A DNA stretch of 64,000 nucleotides from Brevundimonas vesicularis NBRC 12165 (GCF_001592205.1 NZ_BCWM01000006.1:1-64000); one strand, 5' to 3'; shown: positions 45,823-54,889, counted from the stretch's first letter. Notes: generated by a model from the sequence alone, not told the origin. Translations and numbers: made by a program.

Positions 45823-46389
45823 TCACAGGGTCATCCCCTGGGCGGTCAGAACCTCGGCCAGCTTGCGCCTTGCGCGTGCGACGCGCGTTTCGACCGTCTT
45901 GACGGACACCCCGAGGATGGCGGCGGCTTCGGCCTGGCTGCGTTCCTCGATCGCGGTGAGAAGAAGCGGCTCCTTGAGCTGCGGCGGAAGGTCGGCGATG
46001 GCTCTTTCGAGGCGACCCGCGTCCTGAGCCGCCTCGTGTTCCGCCTCAGGGTTCCGCGCCGTGTCAGGCACGGCGAGCGCTTCCGTATTCCCCAGGTCGC
46101 TCACACCAATCAACCAGCGCCGAACGCGCCGTCGTCGGCTCCAGTCCCGGCATTTGTTGATCGCGATCGTATGCAGCCAGGCTTCAAACGGTCTTTCGGG
46201 ATCATAACGACGAATGGCCAGCCAAGCCGCCGCATAGGCCTCCTGAACGAGATCATAGGCTTCTTCGGCATCTCCGACGTAGCGGCGCACGAAGCGATAG
46301 AGGCTCGCCTTGGTGGCCGTCATCAGCTCCCCGAAAGCGGCGACGTCGCCCTCGGCGGCCCTTGCGGCGAAGCTGTCGGGCTCGCTCAC
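45823..46389 (-). CDS. ECF sigma factor (CnrH-like)
   Basis: 188 aa with region 2 (FVRRYVGDAEEAYDLVQEAYAAAWLAIRRYD) and region 4 (LKEPLLLTAIEERSQAEAAAILGVSVKTVETRVARARR). GTG start 6 bp after the end of the sensor gene. Third gene of a Y-X-H cassette with a single-span anti-sigma-like protein and a periplasmic metal sensor, the same gene order as cnrYXH. It probably directs the copper genes downstream on the same strand or its own promoter; no target promoter was identified. Confidence 0.9.
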   Translation of the reverse strand: MSEPDSFAARAAEGDVAAFGELMTATKASLYRFVRRYVGDAEEAYDLVQEAYAAAWLAIRRYDPERPFEAWLHTIAINKCRDWSRRRRVRRWLIGVSDLGNTEALAVPDTARNPEAEHEAAQDAGRLERAIADLPPQLKEPLLLTAIEERSQAEAAAILGVSVKTVETRVARARRKLAEVLTAQGMTL

Positions 46390-46395
46390 CGAGGC

Positions 46396-46836
46396 TCAGT
46401 CGCCTTCTGTCGACAGGGCCTCGACGATGCGCCTATCGAACCGTTCTGCTTGGGCGGGCGTCATGACCGTGCGCATCTCGAAAATGTGGGCGATGGTTTC
46501 CTGCTGAAGGTCGCCCATGGCGTCGTGAAAATGGTTGACGGCCGGCTGGACGCGGCGACTGTCGCCGTCACTGGCGGCGATCGCCCCCGCAAGTTCGCGG
46601 TTGGAGGCCTGAACCCGACGCTCGAGGGTCACCCGTCGGGCCGCGAAACGGTTCTCGATCTCTTCGATTCGCTCCAACTGGCTCTTGTCGAGGTCGAGAT
46701 CGCCGTGGACGATCTCGTGCAAGGACGGTTGGGTGTGACGTTTGAGAATCCAGCTTGCCCCGCCCCAGGCGCCAGCTCCGCTTGCTGCCACCGCCAGCGC
46801 CGCCGTGAGCGCGATCGACTTCCAGCCTGCCGACAT
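46396..46836 (-). CDS. CnrX-like periplasmic heavy-metal sensor
   Basis: 146 aa from ATG 46836 (a TTG just upstream is less likely). One N-terminal span (IALTAALAVAASGAGAWGGA) with a periplasmic helical domain. The metal-site residues His40, His44, Glu61, His117 and Met121 show exactly the spacing of CnrX ligands His42, His46, Glu63, His119 and Met123. That strongly supports a CnrX-type Ni/Co/Cu sensing fold. It overlaps the anti-sigma gene by one base (TGATG). Confidence 0.85.
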   Translation of the reverse strand: MSAGWKSIALTAALAVAASGAGAWGGASWILKRHTQPSLHEIVHGDLDLDKSQLERIEEIENRFAARRVTLERRVQASNRELAGAIAASDGDSRRVQPAVNHFHDAMGDLQQETIAHIFEMRTVMTPAQAERFDRRIVEALSTEGD

Positions 46837-47102
46837 CAACCGGCCTCCAGACGCGCCAGAGGCGAAAGCGAAGCCGAGGTGAACACCGCCATCTCCGAAC
46901 GGGGCGGCTGCAACAGGGTCGCGCCGACGCCACCGTTCGCGATGCCCACGCTCAGCGCGAACGCGACCGCAACGACCCGGAATCGCGTCTGAGCCCGCTC
47001 GGAGCGCAGTTCCCTGACCCGCGCCCAGACGCTCGTTTCCAAATCATCCAGCGAGGCTCCTCCGGCCGGCGCGTGCGTCAGCCAATCATCCAGCTTGTTC
47101 AT
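46836..47102 (-). CDS. CnrY-like anti-sigma factor
   Basis: 88 aa with a cytoplasmic N-terminal ~40 residues (MNKLDDWLTHAPAGGASLDD), one membrane span (RVVAVAFALSVGIANGGVGATLL) and a short periplasmic tail. Size, topology and position before the sensor and sigma genes match CnrY, which holds the sigma factor until the sensor binds metal. Sequence similarity to CnrY is too weak to claim by eye; the call rests on context and topology. Confidence 0.7.
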   Translation of the reverse strand: MNKLDDWLTHAPAGGASLDDLETSVWARVRELRSERAQTRFRVVAVAFALSVGIANGGVGATLLQPPRSEMAVFTSASLSPLARLEAG

Positions 47103-47260
47103 GATGCGTCGCCTTATTCCACGCCCCCATAAAACACTACGCGGTGCAGGATCGAGCCCCTCGCTCCGGCCGCATCGATATTTCGACACAAACCGGCGAG
47201 GGGCGCATCTCGTCCGCGCGTAACACTCCAATAGCAGGCATTTGGCGGGAGGGGCGAACG

Positions 47261-47875
47261 ATGACGGGGCGTTGGATCGCGATCGTTCTGATCTTGGGCG
47301 CCCTGTTCGAGGCCGCCACGCCCGTCAGCGCTCACGAGGACCATGCGCCCTCCTCCGCCGTCGCGGCGGCGGCCGGACCCGCCGGAATGGCGGGCATGGA
47401 TCACGGCATGGAGATGGACGGCCCGCCCAAACCCATTCCTCAGCGCGTCGTCAGCTGGCTCGGTCGCTGGCATCCGGCGGCGATTCACTTCCCGATTGCC
47501 CTGTTCCTCGCCACCGGCGTGCTCGAGGCAGCCGCCTTGTCGCGGCGCCGGGCATGGCTGGCGGACGGCACGCGGGTGCTCATAGGTCTGGCGTCGGTGT
47601 CGGCGATCGGCGCGGCGTCGCTCGGTTGGCTCGCGATGGGACTGCCCGGCCCTGGGGAGGATCTCACTCACACACTTCATCGCTGGATCGGGACCGGCAT
47701 CGCAATCGCCGGCCTCCTGGCCTGGTGGGTCAAAGAACGCACCATTCAAACCAACCGGCCCGCCTGGGCGAGACCGGTCTACGCCGTGCTTCTGGTCTCG
47801 ATCATCGCCGCCGTCCTGCTCAACGGCTTTCTGGGGGGAGTGCTGAGCCATGGCGTCGACCATCTCCGCTTCTAG
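47261..47875 (+). CDS. DUF2231-like membrane protein with Met/His-rich loop
   Basis: 204 aa. Signal-like first span, then a Met/His patch (AGMAGMDHGMEMDGPP) and four spans. WHPAAIHFPIALFL is the DUF2231 signature His motif. The neighbouring genes suggest a copper-associated membrane role; function unknown. Start ATG 47261 with GGGAGGGG. Divergent from the anti-sigma gene. Confidence 0.75.
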   Translation: MTGRWIAIVLILGALFEAATPVSAHEDHAPSSAVAAAAGPAGMAGMDHGMEMDGPPKPIPQRVVSWLGRWHPAAIHFPIALFLATGVLEAAALSRRRAWLADGTRVLIGLASVSAIGAASLGWLAMGLPGPGEDLTHTLHRWIGTGIAIAGLLAWWVKERTIQTNRPAWARPVYAVLLVSIIAAVLLNGFLGGVLSHGVDHLRF

Positions 47876-49010
47876 GCGCCATCCTTTCCCCGACGTTCTG
47901 GCGCCGCTGACCAGTGTGCGGTTCTTTCTCGCTCTCGGCGTCGTGCTGTTCCACTACCAACTGGCCTGGACCCTGCCGCCCGAAGCCTCAGGTCTGCTTA
48001 ACCGCGCCCGTCTCGGGGTCGACGTCTTTTTCATCCTCTCCGGCTTCATTCTGACGCATGTCTACCTGCAGGGAGATCAACCGCCGTCCTTTCGCCGCTT
48101 CATCGTGGCGCGCTTTGCCCGCATCTATCCGGCTCATATCTTCATCCTTCTTGGGATGCTGGCGCTCGTCGGCGGCGCGAACTTGGTCGGCGTCGGATTG
48201 GAACCGGGCCGTTTCAACGCGCCGGATTTCATCCAGACCCTGTTACTGACCCAGGCTTGGCTTCCGCGTCAGTCGATGACCCTGTGGAACGGCCCGGCCT
48301 GGTCCCTGTCCGCCGAATGGTTCGCCTATCTGGTCTTCCCGGCCTACGCCTGGATTGCGTTGCGCCTGCGTGAACGGCCGCTTGTGCTGGTCGGTCTGGC
48401 GATCGTCAGCTTCGGTGTCATCGACTTCCTCTACGGTCGCGCCTACGGTGTCGTCCTGCCCCGCGCCGAAGACAATCTCGGCATCCTGAGGATCATCCCT
48501 GAATTCCTCTACGGGATCGGCCTTTACTATCTCGGGCAACGCGTCCGCCTCTCGGCCCGAACCGCGATCACGGTCTGCATCGCCATGACCCTACTGCTGT
48601 TGGTCGCGATGCAGATCCCATTGGACGACCGGGTGATCGTGGCTCTGGCCGGCCCCTTCCTTCTGTCGCTCGCCCTGCTCGCAAAGTCGGGCGTCAGGAT
48701 CTTCCTCGACCGACCGGCTTGGCTTTTCGCCGGCGAGGCCTCCTATGCGCTCTATCTCGCGCACATCCCGATCCTGATGGTCTGGCGCAACGCGATCCAG
48801 GCTCTGACAGGGCTGGATGGCTCGTACCGCATGGGCCTTCCTGAGCTCGCGGTCCTGCTCCTGACCACGCTCGCCGCAGCCGCTCTCATCCATGTGCTGG
48901 TCGAGCGACCCGGCCGATCCGTGATCCGTCGATGGCTGGACCGCAAAGCCCTCGCTTCGCCCGGCGAGACCCGTCGAAGCCTCAACAGCGACCAAGGAGA
49001 ACCATTCTGA
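47850..49010 (+). CDS. Acyltransferase 3 family membrane protein, copy 2
   Basis: 386 aa with about ten spans. LTSVRFFLALGVVLFHYQLAW carries the active-type His, followed by VDVFFILSGFILTHVYL. It is very like the protein at 40172 (shared FHYQL, SGFIL, SAEWFAYLVFPAYA). It overlaps the DUF2231 gene by 26 bp and the next gene by one base, so it is part of an operon of copper-associated genes. Confidence 0.87.
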   Translation: MASTISASRRHPFPDVLAPLTSVRFFLALGVVLFHYQLAWTLPPEASGLLNRARLGVDVFFILSGFILTHVYLQGDQPPSFRRFIVARFARIYPAHIFILLGMLALVGGANLVGVGLEPGRFNAPDFIQTLLLTQAWLPRQSMTLWNGPAWSLSAEWFAYLVFPAYAWIALRLRERPLVLVGLAIVSFGVIDFLYGRAYGVVLPRAEDNLGILRIIPEFLYGIGLYYLGQRVRLSARTAITVCIAMTLLLLVAMQIPLDDRVIVALAGPFLLSLALLAKSGVRIFLDRPAWLFAGEASYALYLAHIPILMVWRNAIQALTGLDGSYRMGLPELAVLLLTTLAAAALIHVLVERPGRSVIRRWLDRKALASPGETRRSLNSDQGEPF

Positions 49011-49501
49011 TGACGCGCGCCTTCATGATCTTGGCCTTCGCCCTGACGGCTCCGGCCGGTGCGGCGTTCGCCCATGACGAACCCGCCGCAGCGACGGTGT
49101 CGCGCGCGGCCGCCGAGCCGGCCCAGGCGTTGCAAGGCTATCGTGCCGCCATCGAGGCGCTCGACGGCCGGGCGGGCGCCGCCTTCTTCTGGCCCGAGGG
49201 ACAGGTGCTCGAGCAGGGCGGTGTGGAAGGTTCCTACACCAACTATCTGTCGCACCATCTCGGGCCTGAGTTGGAGGCCTTCTCGGCGTTCAGCTTCAGC
49301 AACTATGACGTCGATCTCCGGACGGTCGGCGATATCGCCTACGCTACGGAAACCTACAGTTACCGGATCTCCTTCAAGGATTCGAGCCGTGCCGCCATCG
49401 AACGACGCGGCGTCGCAACCAGCGTGCTGGAACGGCGACGCGGCGAATGGCGCATCATCACCTATCACTCCTCCTCGCGCACACCGCGTGCGGGTGGCTG
49501 A
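49010..49501 (+). CDS. Secreted DUF4440/SnoaL-like protein
   Basis: 163 aa. Signal peptide MTRAFMILAFALTAPAGAAFAH. The mature part looks like a NTF2/SnoaL-like fold (YRAAIEALDGRAGAAFFWPEG, ATSVLERRRGEWRIITYHSS). It starts by one-base overlap with the acyltransferase stop. Periplasmic; function unknown. Confidence 0.75.
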   Translation: MTRAFMILAFALTAPAGAAFAHDEPAAATVSRAAAEPAQALQGYRAAIEALDGRAGAAFFWPEGQVLEQGGVEGSYTNYLSHHLGPELEAFSAFSFSNYDVDLRTVGDIAYATETYSYRISFKDSSRAAIERRGVATSVLERRRGEWRIITYHSSSRTPRAGG

Positions 49502-49585
49502 CGCCGGGCATAGCCCCCCTTGCTAATCGGCGAGGTGGCGGACCGCTTGCGGTCCGCCCCGTTAACCGTTTCAGAAAGTCACATC

Positions 49586-50062
49586 ATGTCTCATTCCACG
49601 ATCTTTGCCCGTCGCGGGTTTCTTGGCTCTGTCATTCTGGTCGCCGCCCTCCCGACTATGGCCTGCGCCCGGCTTCGCGACCCCAGTGTGATGACGGTCT
49701 ACAAAACGCCGACCTGCGCGTGTTGCGACGCTTGGGTGGAACACCTTCATCGGGCCGGAATTCGTACGACAATCAACGTCCTTCCTGATCTCCGTGGCTT
49801 GCGCAGCAGTCACGGGATGCCGGAGGCGCTGGCGTCATGTCACTCCGGCCTGATCGACGGATATTTCATCGAGGGCCATGTACCGGCGGAGGATGTGCGT
49901 CGCCTCCTTACCGAACGCCCCGACGCCGTCGGCATCACCGTTCCGGGAATGCCGCTAGGCTCGCCGGGGATGGAAACCGACGCCGGAGATCGGGACGCCT
50001 ACGACACCCTTCTGGTCCTCAGATCCGGCGAGACGCGTGTTTTCGCTAGCCACAACGCCTGA
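49586..50062 (+). CDS. DUF411 (CopG-like) metal-binding protein
   Basis: 158 aa. N-terminus MSHSTIFARRGFLGSVILVA with twin Arg and a possible lipobox Cys27 (LPTMAC). Metal motif KTPTCACCDAW has Cys44, Cys46 and Cys47. Later GYFIEGHVPAEDVRRLL matches DUF411. DUF411 proteins bind copper in the periplasm and accompany cop genes. Start ATG 49586. Confidence 0.88.
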   Translation: MSHSTIFARRGFLGSVILVAALPTMACARLRDPSVMTVYKTPTCACCDAWVEHLHRAGIRTTINVLPDLRGLRSSHGMPEALASCHSGLIDGYFIEGHVPAEDVRRLLTERPDAVGITVPGMPLGSPGMETDAGDRDAYDTLLVLRSGETRVFASHNA

Positions 50063-50070
50063 AGGTCAAG

Positions 50071-50793
50071 ATGAAGACGCTCCGTATCTCGACCCAGTTG
50101 CACAAATGGGTGGCTCTCGCTGTCGGCATCCAGGTTTTGTTCTGGGTCGCGGGCGGACTGGTGATGACCGCCATTCCGATCGAGACGGTGCGCAGCGAAC
50201 ATCATGTGCGCGAGCGTCCGCCGACAGCGCTGGATCTCGCACAGGTCCGCCCGGTCGCGGAGATCGCAAACGCGCGCAGCCTGACCCTGTCAAAGGCCGA
50301 GTTGCGAGAGACGCCCCGCGGACCGGCGTGGATGCTGAGCCCTGTCCAGGGCGCTGCGCTGACGGTGTCGGCACGCACCGGTGAAGCGTTTCCCACGATG
50401 ACGCCGGACGTCGCTCGCAGGATCGCAACCGAAGCCTACAGGGGGCAGGGCGCGGCCACCGGCGCGACGTTGCTTGCTATAGCGCCCCAGGAAACGGGTC
50501 GCGAGGGCCCGATCTGGCGCGTGGATTTCGACGACATGGAGCGGACCACCTTCTATCTGTCGCCCCAGACGGGCGAAGTGGTTACACGTCGATCCAATGT
50601 CTGGCGCGTCTACGACTTCTTCTGGCGCCTTCACATCATGGACCTGGAGAAGGGCGAAAACTTCAACCATCCGCTGATCATCATCGTCACCTTCCTGACC
50701 TTCACTATCGTCATCACCGGTTTCATCCTGCTCTGGATCAGACTGGCGAGAGATTTCACCCTCTGGCGCGCTCGCCGACGCGATCCGCGCTGA
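50071..50793 (+). CDS. PepSY-domain membrane protein
   Basis: 240 aa with an N-terminal span (LHKWVALAVGIQVLFWVAGG) and a C-terminal span (PLIIIVTFLTFTIVITGFILLW) flanking two PepSY-like periplasmic segments (AELRETPRGPAWMLSP; TFYLSPQTGEVVTRR). Similar to the PepSY-associated membrane proteins of iron and copper reductase systems. Eight bases after the DUF411 gene. Confidence 0.82.
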   Translation: MKTLRISTQLHKWVALAVGIQVLFWVAGGLVMTAIPIETVRSEHHVRERPPTALDLAQVRPVAEIANARSLTLSKAELRETPRGPAWMLSPVQGAALTVSARTGEAFPTMTPDVARRIATEAYRGQGAATGATLLAIAPQETGREGPIWRVDFDDMERTTFYLSPQTGEVVTRRSNVWRVYDFFWRLHIMDLEKGENFNHPLIIIVTFLTFTIVITGFILLWIRLARDFTLWRARRRDPR

Positions 50794-50847
50794 GGCACCG
50801 CGTCGATCAACCCCGTTTTCCGCACGCCTCATCCTCAAGATGATCCG

Positions 50848-51987
50848 ATGACCGCGTCCACGCCGCCGACGACCGTACTGCGCCCGCCCCCGATCGGCCG
50901 GGGCGGTTGGCTGGATGCCCTACGCTTCATCGTCGGTGCGATGATCGTCCTCTACCACTTCCGCAACGTCGCGCCGCTGCCCTTGCCTGATCTTCATCCG
51001 GTTTTTGATCGCGGCTATTTGCTGACGGACTTCTTCATCATCGATTCCGGCTATGTCCTCGCGCGGGTTTACGCCGACAGGCTCGCGCAGCACCGCATCC
51101 CGCTGCCCGCCTTTTACAAGCAGCGCTTCCTGCGAGTCGTGCCCGCGCACATGGCCGTGAGTCTCGGCTTGGCCGCGCTCGTCCTCGCCGCTGCCTTGGC
51201 CGGGCAAGCGCCCAGCCATCCGGAATGGTTCGACTGGTCCTCATGGCCCGCCCAGTTTTTCCTCGTGCAGGCCTACGGCGTTCCGGGGGGCGAAGGCTGG
51301 AACGCTCCGACCTGGACGCTTTCGGCGCTTCTGGGCTGTTATCTCGCCCTGCCTTTCTTGGCGCGCGTGGCCAAAGACCATTCTCCGTGCTTGATCCTCG
51401 CGGCGGGCATCGGCGGTCTGCTGCTGGCGAATCTCACCACCCATGCGCTCTTTGGCCTGCCCGTCTACGAAATGCCGTTGCGTCTGGGTTTCGTTCGGGC
51501 GTTTCCGCTCTTCGTTCTCGGCGTAGCCGTCGCCCTTTTCGCCCGTCAGGTCTACTGCTCTCCGCGGTTGGCCGTGGCGCTGACGGGTCTGGCGCTCATT
51601 GGTCTGATCCTGCTGCAGGCGTGGGGGCGCTATAGCCTGCCCACGCTGGGCCTGCTTACCCTGCTGATCTTCGCCGCCGGGGCCCTGCCCGTCCGGCGGA
51701 AGTCGCGGGTGGTCGAGCATCTGGCGCTGATGGCCTTCTCGATCTTTCTGACGAACGAAGTGGTGAGGATCGCCTGGTTCGGCGTTCTTGACGCCGCCGG
51801 CTGGTCTGGATGGAGTCCGGCGGCTCGTTGGGCCGCCTGGGCCGCCGGATTGGCAGCCGCATTCATCGCCGCAGCGATGTTCCGGTATGGGTTCGACCGG
51901 CCGACACAAGCCTGGGTCAACCGGACCGAAAGCCGTAGAGGCGGCCTTCCGGATCAGAAGAGCGAGCCCCCCGCACCAGCGCTCTGA
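50848..51987 (+). CDS. Acyltransferase 3 family membrane protein, copy 3 (divergent)
   Basis: 379 aa, about ten spans. WLDALRFIVGAMIVLYHFRN carries the motif His in a less conserved form than copies 1 and 2 (FHYQ). TDFFIIDSGYVLARVYADR replaces the FILSGF motif. Distant paralogue, possibly acting on a different acceptor. It ends 15 bp from the convergent copD. Confidence 0.82.
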   Translation: MTASTPPTTVLRPPPIGRGGWLDALRFIVGAMIVLYHFRNVAPLPLPDLHPVFDRGYLLTDFFIIDSGYVLARVYADRLAQHRIPLPAFYKQRFLRVVPAHMAVSLGLAALVLAAALAGQAPSHPEWFDWSSWPAQFFLVQAYGVPGGEGWNAPTWTLSALLGCYLALPFLARVAKDHSPCLILAAGIGGLLLANLTTHALFGLPVYEMPLRLGFVRAFPLFVLGVAVALFARQVYCSPRLAVALTGLALIGLILLQAWGRYSLPTLGLLTLLIFAAGALPVRRKSRVVEHLALMAFSIFLTNEVVRIAWFGVLDAAGWSGWSPAARWAAWAAGLAAAFIAAAMFRYGFDRPTQAWVNRTESRRGGLPDQKSEPPAPAL

Positions 51988-52002
51988 GGCGGGGGGGCCC
52001 TC

Positions 52003-52926
52003 TTACATCACCATGGCGGCCGGCGGCGCCTGGGTGCCCATGATCGCCACGGCGAACAGGAGGGCGAGCGCGAGGCCGCTCTCGAGGACCAGGCTCCTGC
52101 GAAGCCGCTGGAGCGCATGTGGGCGCGCCCAGTCGTCATCGAGGCTGGCTCCGAGGTTGGGGGTCAAAACGAACCGGTTCGAAGCCGCCAGCAACAGCAT
52201 CAGGCCAAACACCGCGAGCTTGAACAGAAGGAGCCAGCCGTAGGGCGTCGTCACAAGCCCTGGAAGCCCGTCAATACCGATGAGGAACCAGCTATTGATC
52301 AGGCCGGTCGCCGTGAGCAGCGCGACGGCAAGGGTGCCCAAACCTGAAAACCCCTCAAGCGCGGCGTGGGTCAAGGGCGCTCCGGCGGCATGGCCGTGTC
52401 GGGGGCGGAGCATCAGGGTCAGGGCGGCGAGGCTGCCTAGCCATAGGCCGGCGGCGAGTGCGTGCACGACGTCAGCAACGAGATGCGGCCAGCGCCCGGC
52501 GCCTTCGGTGGCGCCGCCGTGACCGGTCCAGGCGAGGCTCGCAGTCACGACGCCGCCGAGGATCATCAGGCTCGCCCAGGCCGCGCGCGAAGGCTTCAGG
52601 ATCACCACCAGCACAGCGGCCAAGGCGGCTCCGGCCGCACGAACAAGGAAGGCGATGCCGAGGCCGGTGCCAAGTGCGACGTAGGACAGGGATTCGGGTT
52701 TCAAGGCCTCGCTGACCGAGCCGGCCATGACCGCGGTCTGAACGACCAGGGCGGCCAGGGCGGCGACGCTCGTAAGGGCGCCAGCGATCGCGAGTGTCGT
52801 TCGCGGCCATCTTTCGATGGCCGCGTTCGACAGGGGCATCCTGAACGCGAAGAAAAGGGGGACGCCAAACAGGAGGGTAGCGCCGATATACTGCCCCAAC
52901 CTCAGCAGGATGACCGTTGTTTCCAT
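52003..52926 (-). CDS. copD: CopD: copper-resistance membrane protein
   Basis: 307 aa with about eight spans. CopD domain: HLVADVVHALAAGLWLGSLAALTL with conserved His, followed by FSGLGTLAVALLTATGLINSWFL and PYGWLLLFKLAVFGLMLLLA. It probably moves copper into the cytoplasm with CopC. It begins 4 bp after the copC stop. Confidence 0.92.
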   Translation of the reverse strand: METTVILLRLGQYIGATLLFGVPLFFAFRMPLSNAAIERWPRTTLAIAGALTSVAALAALVVQTAVMAGSVSEALKPESLSYVALGTGLGIAFLVRAAGAALAAVLVVILKPSRAAWASLMILGGVVTASLAWTGHGGATEGAGRWPHLVADVVHALAAGLWLGSLAALTLMLRPRHGHAAGAPLTHAALEGFSGLGTLAVALLTATGLINSWFLIGIDGLPGLVTTPYGWLLLFKLAVFGLMLLLAASNRFVLTPNLGASLDDDWARPHALQRLRRSLVLESGLALALLFAVAIMGTQAPPAAMVM

Positions 52927-52930
52927 GGGA

Positions 52931-53293
52931 TCACCGAACGACGAAGTTGGTGGTTCCCGTCATGCGGTGACCGTCGGGCGAGGCGACCCGCCAGTTGACG
53001 GTGTAAGCCCCGGCGGGCAGCGCACGCGCAGGGGCGCCGGACACCGTCTTGCCATCGTCGGAGACTTGCGTCCGCACCGGGATCGTCGCGCCGGCCGCAT
53101 TGACCACGTCGAAGCCCGAGAAGGCCGGCACCATGCGTTCGCTGAAGGTCAGGGTGATGGTGCGCGGAGCGCTCACCGTCGACCCGGCCGCCGGAGTCGC
53201 CGACACGAGACGCGCATGCGCATCGGCCTGACTGGCGAACAGAGAGAGCGCGGCGATGGAAGCCGCGAAGGTTGCAATCTTGAAGCGGGTCAA
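52931..53293 (-). CDS. copC: CopC: periplasmic copper-binding protein
   Basis: 120 aa. TTG start with a clear AAGGAG site 7 bases upstream; no ATG is available. Signal peptide ends at SQADA, giving mature HARLVSATPAAG with His1 as a Cu(II) ligand. The end DGHRMTGTTNFVVR contains the conserved DGH motif. Delivers copper to CopD. Confidence 0.93.
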   Translation of the reverse strand: MTRFKIATFAASIAALSLFASQADAHARLVSATPAAGSTVSAPRTITLTFSERMVPAFSGFDVVNAAGATIPVRTQVSDDGKTVSGAPARALPAGAYTVNWRVASPDGHRMTGTTNFVVR

Positions 53294-53407
53294 CTGTAAC
53301 TCCTTTGGAACTCGACGCCCCTACACCTGATACGCGGACGGCGGACATACCCCTCAACAAGTCGGCGACTTCTATACCGCCCGAACGCCCGCGTCGCTGA
53401 ATCCCAG

Positions 53408-53869
53408 TCAGGTCTCCGCCAGGAGCGCTTTCATTTGAGCGATCTCCTCTCGTTGCGACCTGACGATGTCGTCGCACAGGGAGACGATCCGTGGATCACT
53501 GAGCTTGGCCTGCTCGCACATCAGAACGGCGCCGGAGTGATGCGGGATCATCGATCGAAGGAACTCGTGATCGCCCACGAAAGCCTGTGTCCGCATGCCC
53601 CAGAACGCGAACAGGAAGATTACGACCGCGCCCGCGGCGATGGCGAGATTGACCTTGCCCGAGGGGTACATGCCGCGCATGAAGCCCAACATGAGCAGGC
53701 CCATGGGCGCGACCATCATCAGGGTCATGTAGACGTTGTTAAGGTTGAGATAGAAATGATCGAGCGAGGCGATCATCGTATACATCACCAGAAACATGAT
53801 GACGAAGTCGATGCCGATCTCGATAAAGAAACTCTTGTAGAGGTTCTTTCCTTGCTGATGCTCTTGCAT
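53408..53869 (-). CDS. DUF305 membrane protein
   Basis: 153 aa with three membrane spans and a C-terminal DUF305 domain: FLRSMIPHHSGAVLMCEQAKLSDP, where His-His and Met-Cys are candidate metal ligands. DUF305 proteins often accompany copper genes. Start ATG 53869 with AGGAGG. Confidence 0.87.
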   Translation of the reverse strand: MQEHQQGKNLYKSFFIEIGIDFVIMFLVMYTMIASLDHFYLNLNNVYMTLMMVAPMGLLMLGFMRGMYPSGKVNLAIAAGAVVIFLFAFWGMRTQAFVGDHEFLRSMIPHHSGAVLMCEQAKLSDPRIVSLCDDIVRSQREEIAQMKALLAET

Positions 53870-54307
53870 GATGTCCTCCTTCTGCTGTCGCGAGGCTCAG
53901 TCTCACCAGACACTCGCGCGAGCGTCCGCGACATTGGTCGCGACATGATGCGGAAGGCGGCGTCCACCGGACGACGCGAACCGGTCATTTGGCTTGCCGG
54001 CCATCAAAAGTCATACGCGCGGGGGCGACGCCGCACTCGCCGCCAGGCTGGTTTATTTTCCAACGGCGCGAACATTCATGCAGGCAACCTGCAAAATGAC
54101 ACCGCCATAGGAGACGAATTTAATGTCCGGGTAGACTCTCCGGGAAGCCTAGCCGTAGGTTTCATGCTGGCGGGTCCCGGAACGGATAGACGCTGATCCT
54201 GAGCCGGGGGACGCTTTGCGTCGGCGGCGATCAGGGCTGAAACGCCCGGCTTCCGTACAGAAGTTCCAGGCCCGCCCCCTTCCCTCCGCGGCCCCCTCGT
54301 GCGGCGT
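53870..54307. other. Intergenic region, 438 bp, no gene seen
   Basis: No supportable ORF. Locally AT-richer near 54040-54130. It separates the metal block from the lasso-peptide block. Confidence 0.55.
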
Positions 54308-54550
54308 TCAGTCGCTGTCCGGATCGATGATGCCGGCACGTACCGCGACCGCAACCGCTTCGATCCGGGTCCGCACCCTGAGCTTGGCGCAGGTCTTCTC
54401 GAGGTAACTGTCCACGGTCCTGTGCGAGAGGCCGACGATCTGCCCGATATCGACGGAGCTCTTGCCGCGGCTGACCCAGAGCAGGCATTCGGTCTCGCGC
54501 GCGCTCAGGGGCGTCATCGGTCGAGGTTCTGACGGGGATGCACAGTCCAT
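54308..54550 (-). CDS. Small LuxR-type HTH protein (80 aa)
   Basis: 80 aa, almost entirely a LuxR/NarL winged HTH: LSARETECLLWVSRGKSSVD and LSHRTVDSYLEKTCAKLRVR. It has no sensory or receiver domain. Start ATG 54550 with AAGGAG. It is divergent from the FecI gene, so a regulatory role in the lasso-peptide block is possible but not shown. Confidence 0.8.
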   Translation of the reverse strand: MDCASPSEPRPMTPLSARETECLLWVSRGKSSVDIGQIVGLSHRTVDSYLEKTCAKLRVRTRIEAVAVAVRAGIIDPDSD

Positions 54551-54889
54551 GGCTGCTCCTTGACGTGTTTCGCGCACGTTGGGCGGGAATCCCCATTTCA
54601 GGCAACGACAGTGAATTGCGGGCCGCCCGCAATAATCTTGCGGAACGAAGGCGCCAGCTCCCGCGCACCCAGCCGACTTGCGCGCCCGCCGCCTTTGATT
54701 CATGGTTCGCCTGCCGGCGTCCGCGCTGGTGGGGCCTGGAATCCCCTGTGCGACATCTGATCATCGACGACCCCGCGCCGCGCGCGGATGTCGGTTGCCG
54801 ACGGCTCCGGAGGCATGCGCTCGCGCGCGTGCGCCCGGTCGCGCGGCCGCGCCGGGATTCCAGACCTCTCGTGAAGAGGCCGGAGAGGC
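54551..54889. other. Intergenic region, 339 bp, no gene seen
   Basis: No ORF with a lasso-precursor shape (leader, then Gly-led core with an acidic residue at 7-9) was found by eye on either strand. It probably carries the promoters of the small LuxR gene and of fecI. Confidence 0.5.

Noticed and set aside
54551-54889. Search for the lasso precursor next to fecI
   Set aside because: No short ORF with a leader and a Gly-led core with acidic residue at 7-9 on either strand.
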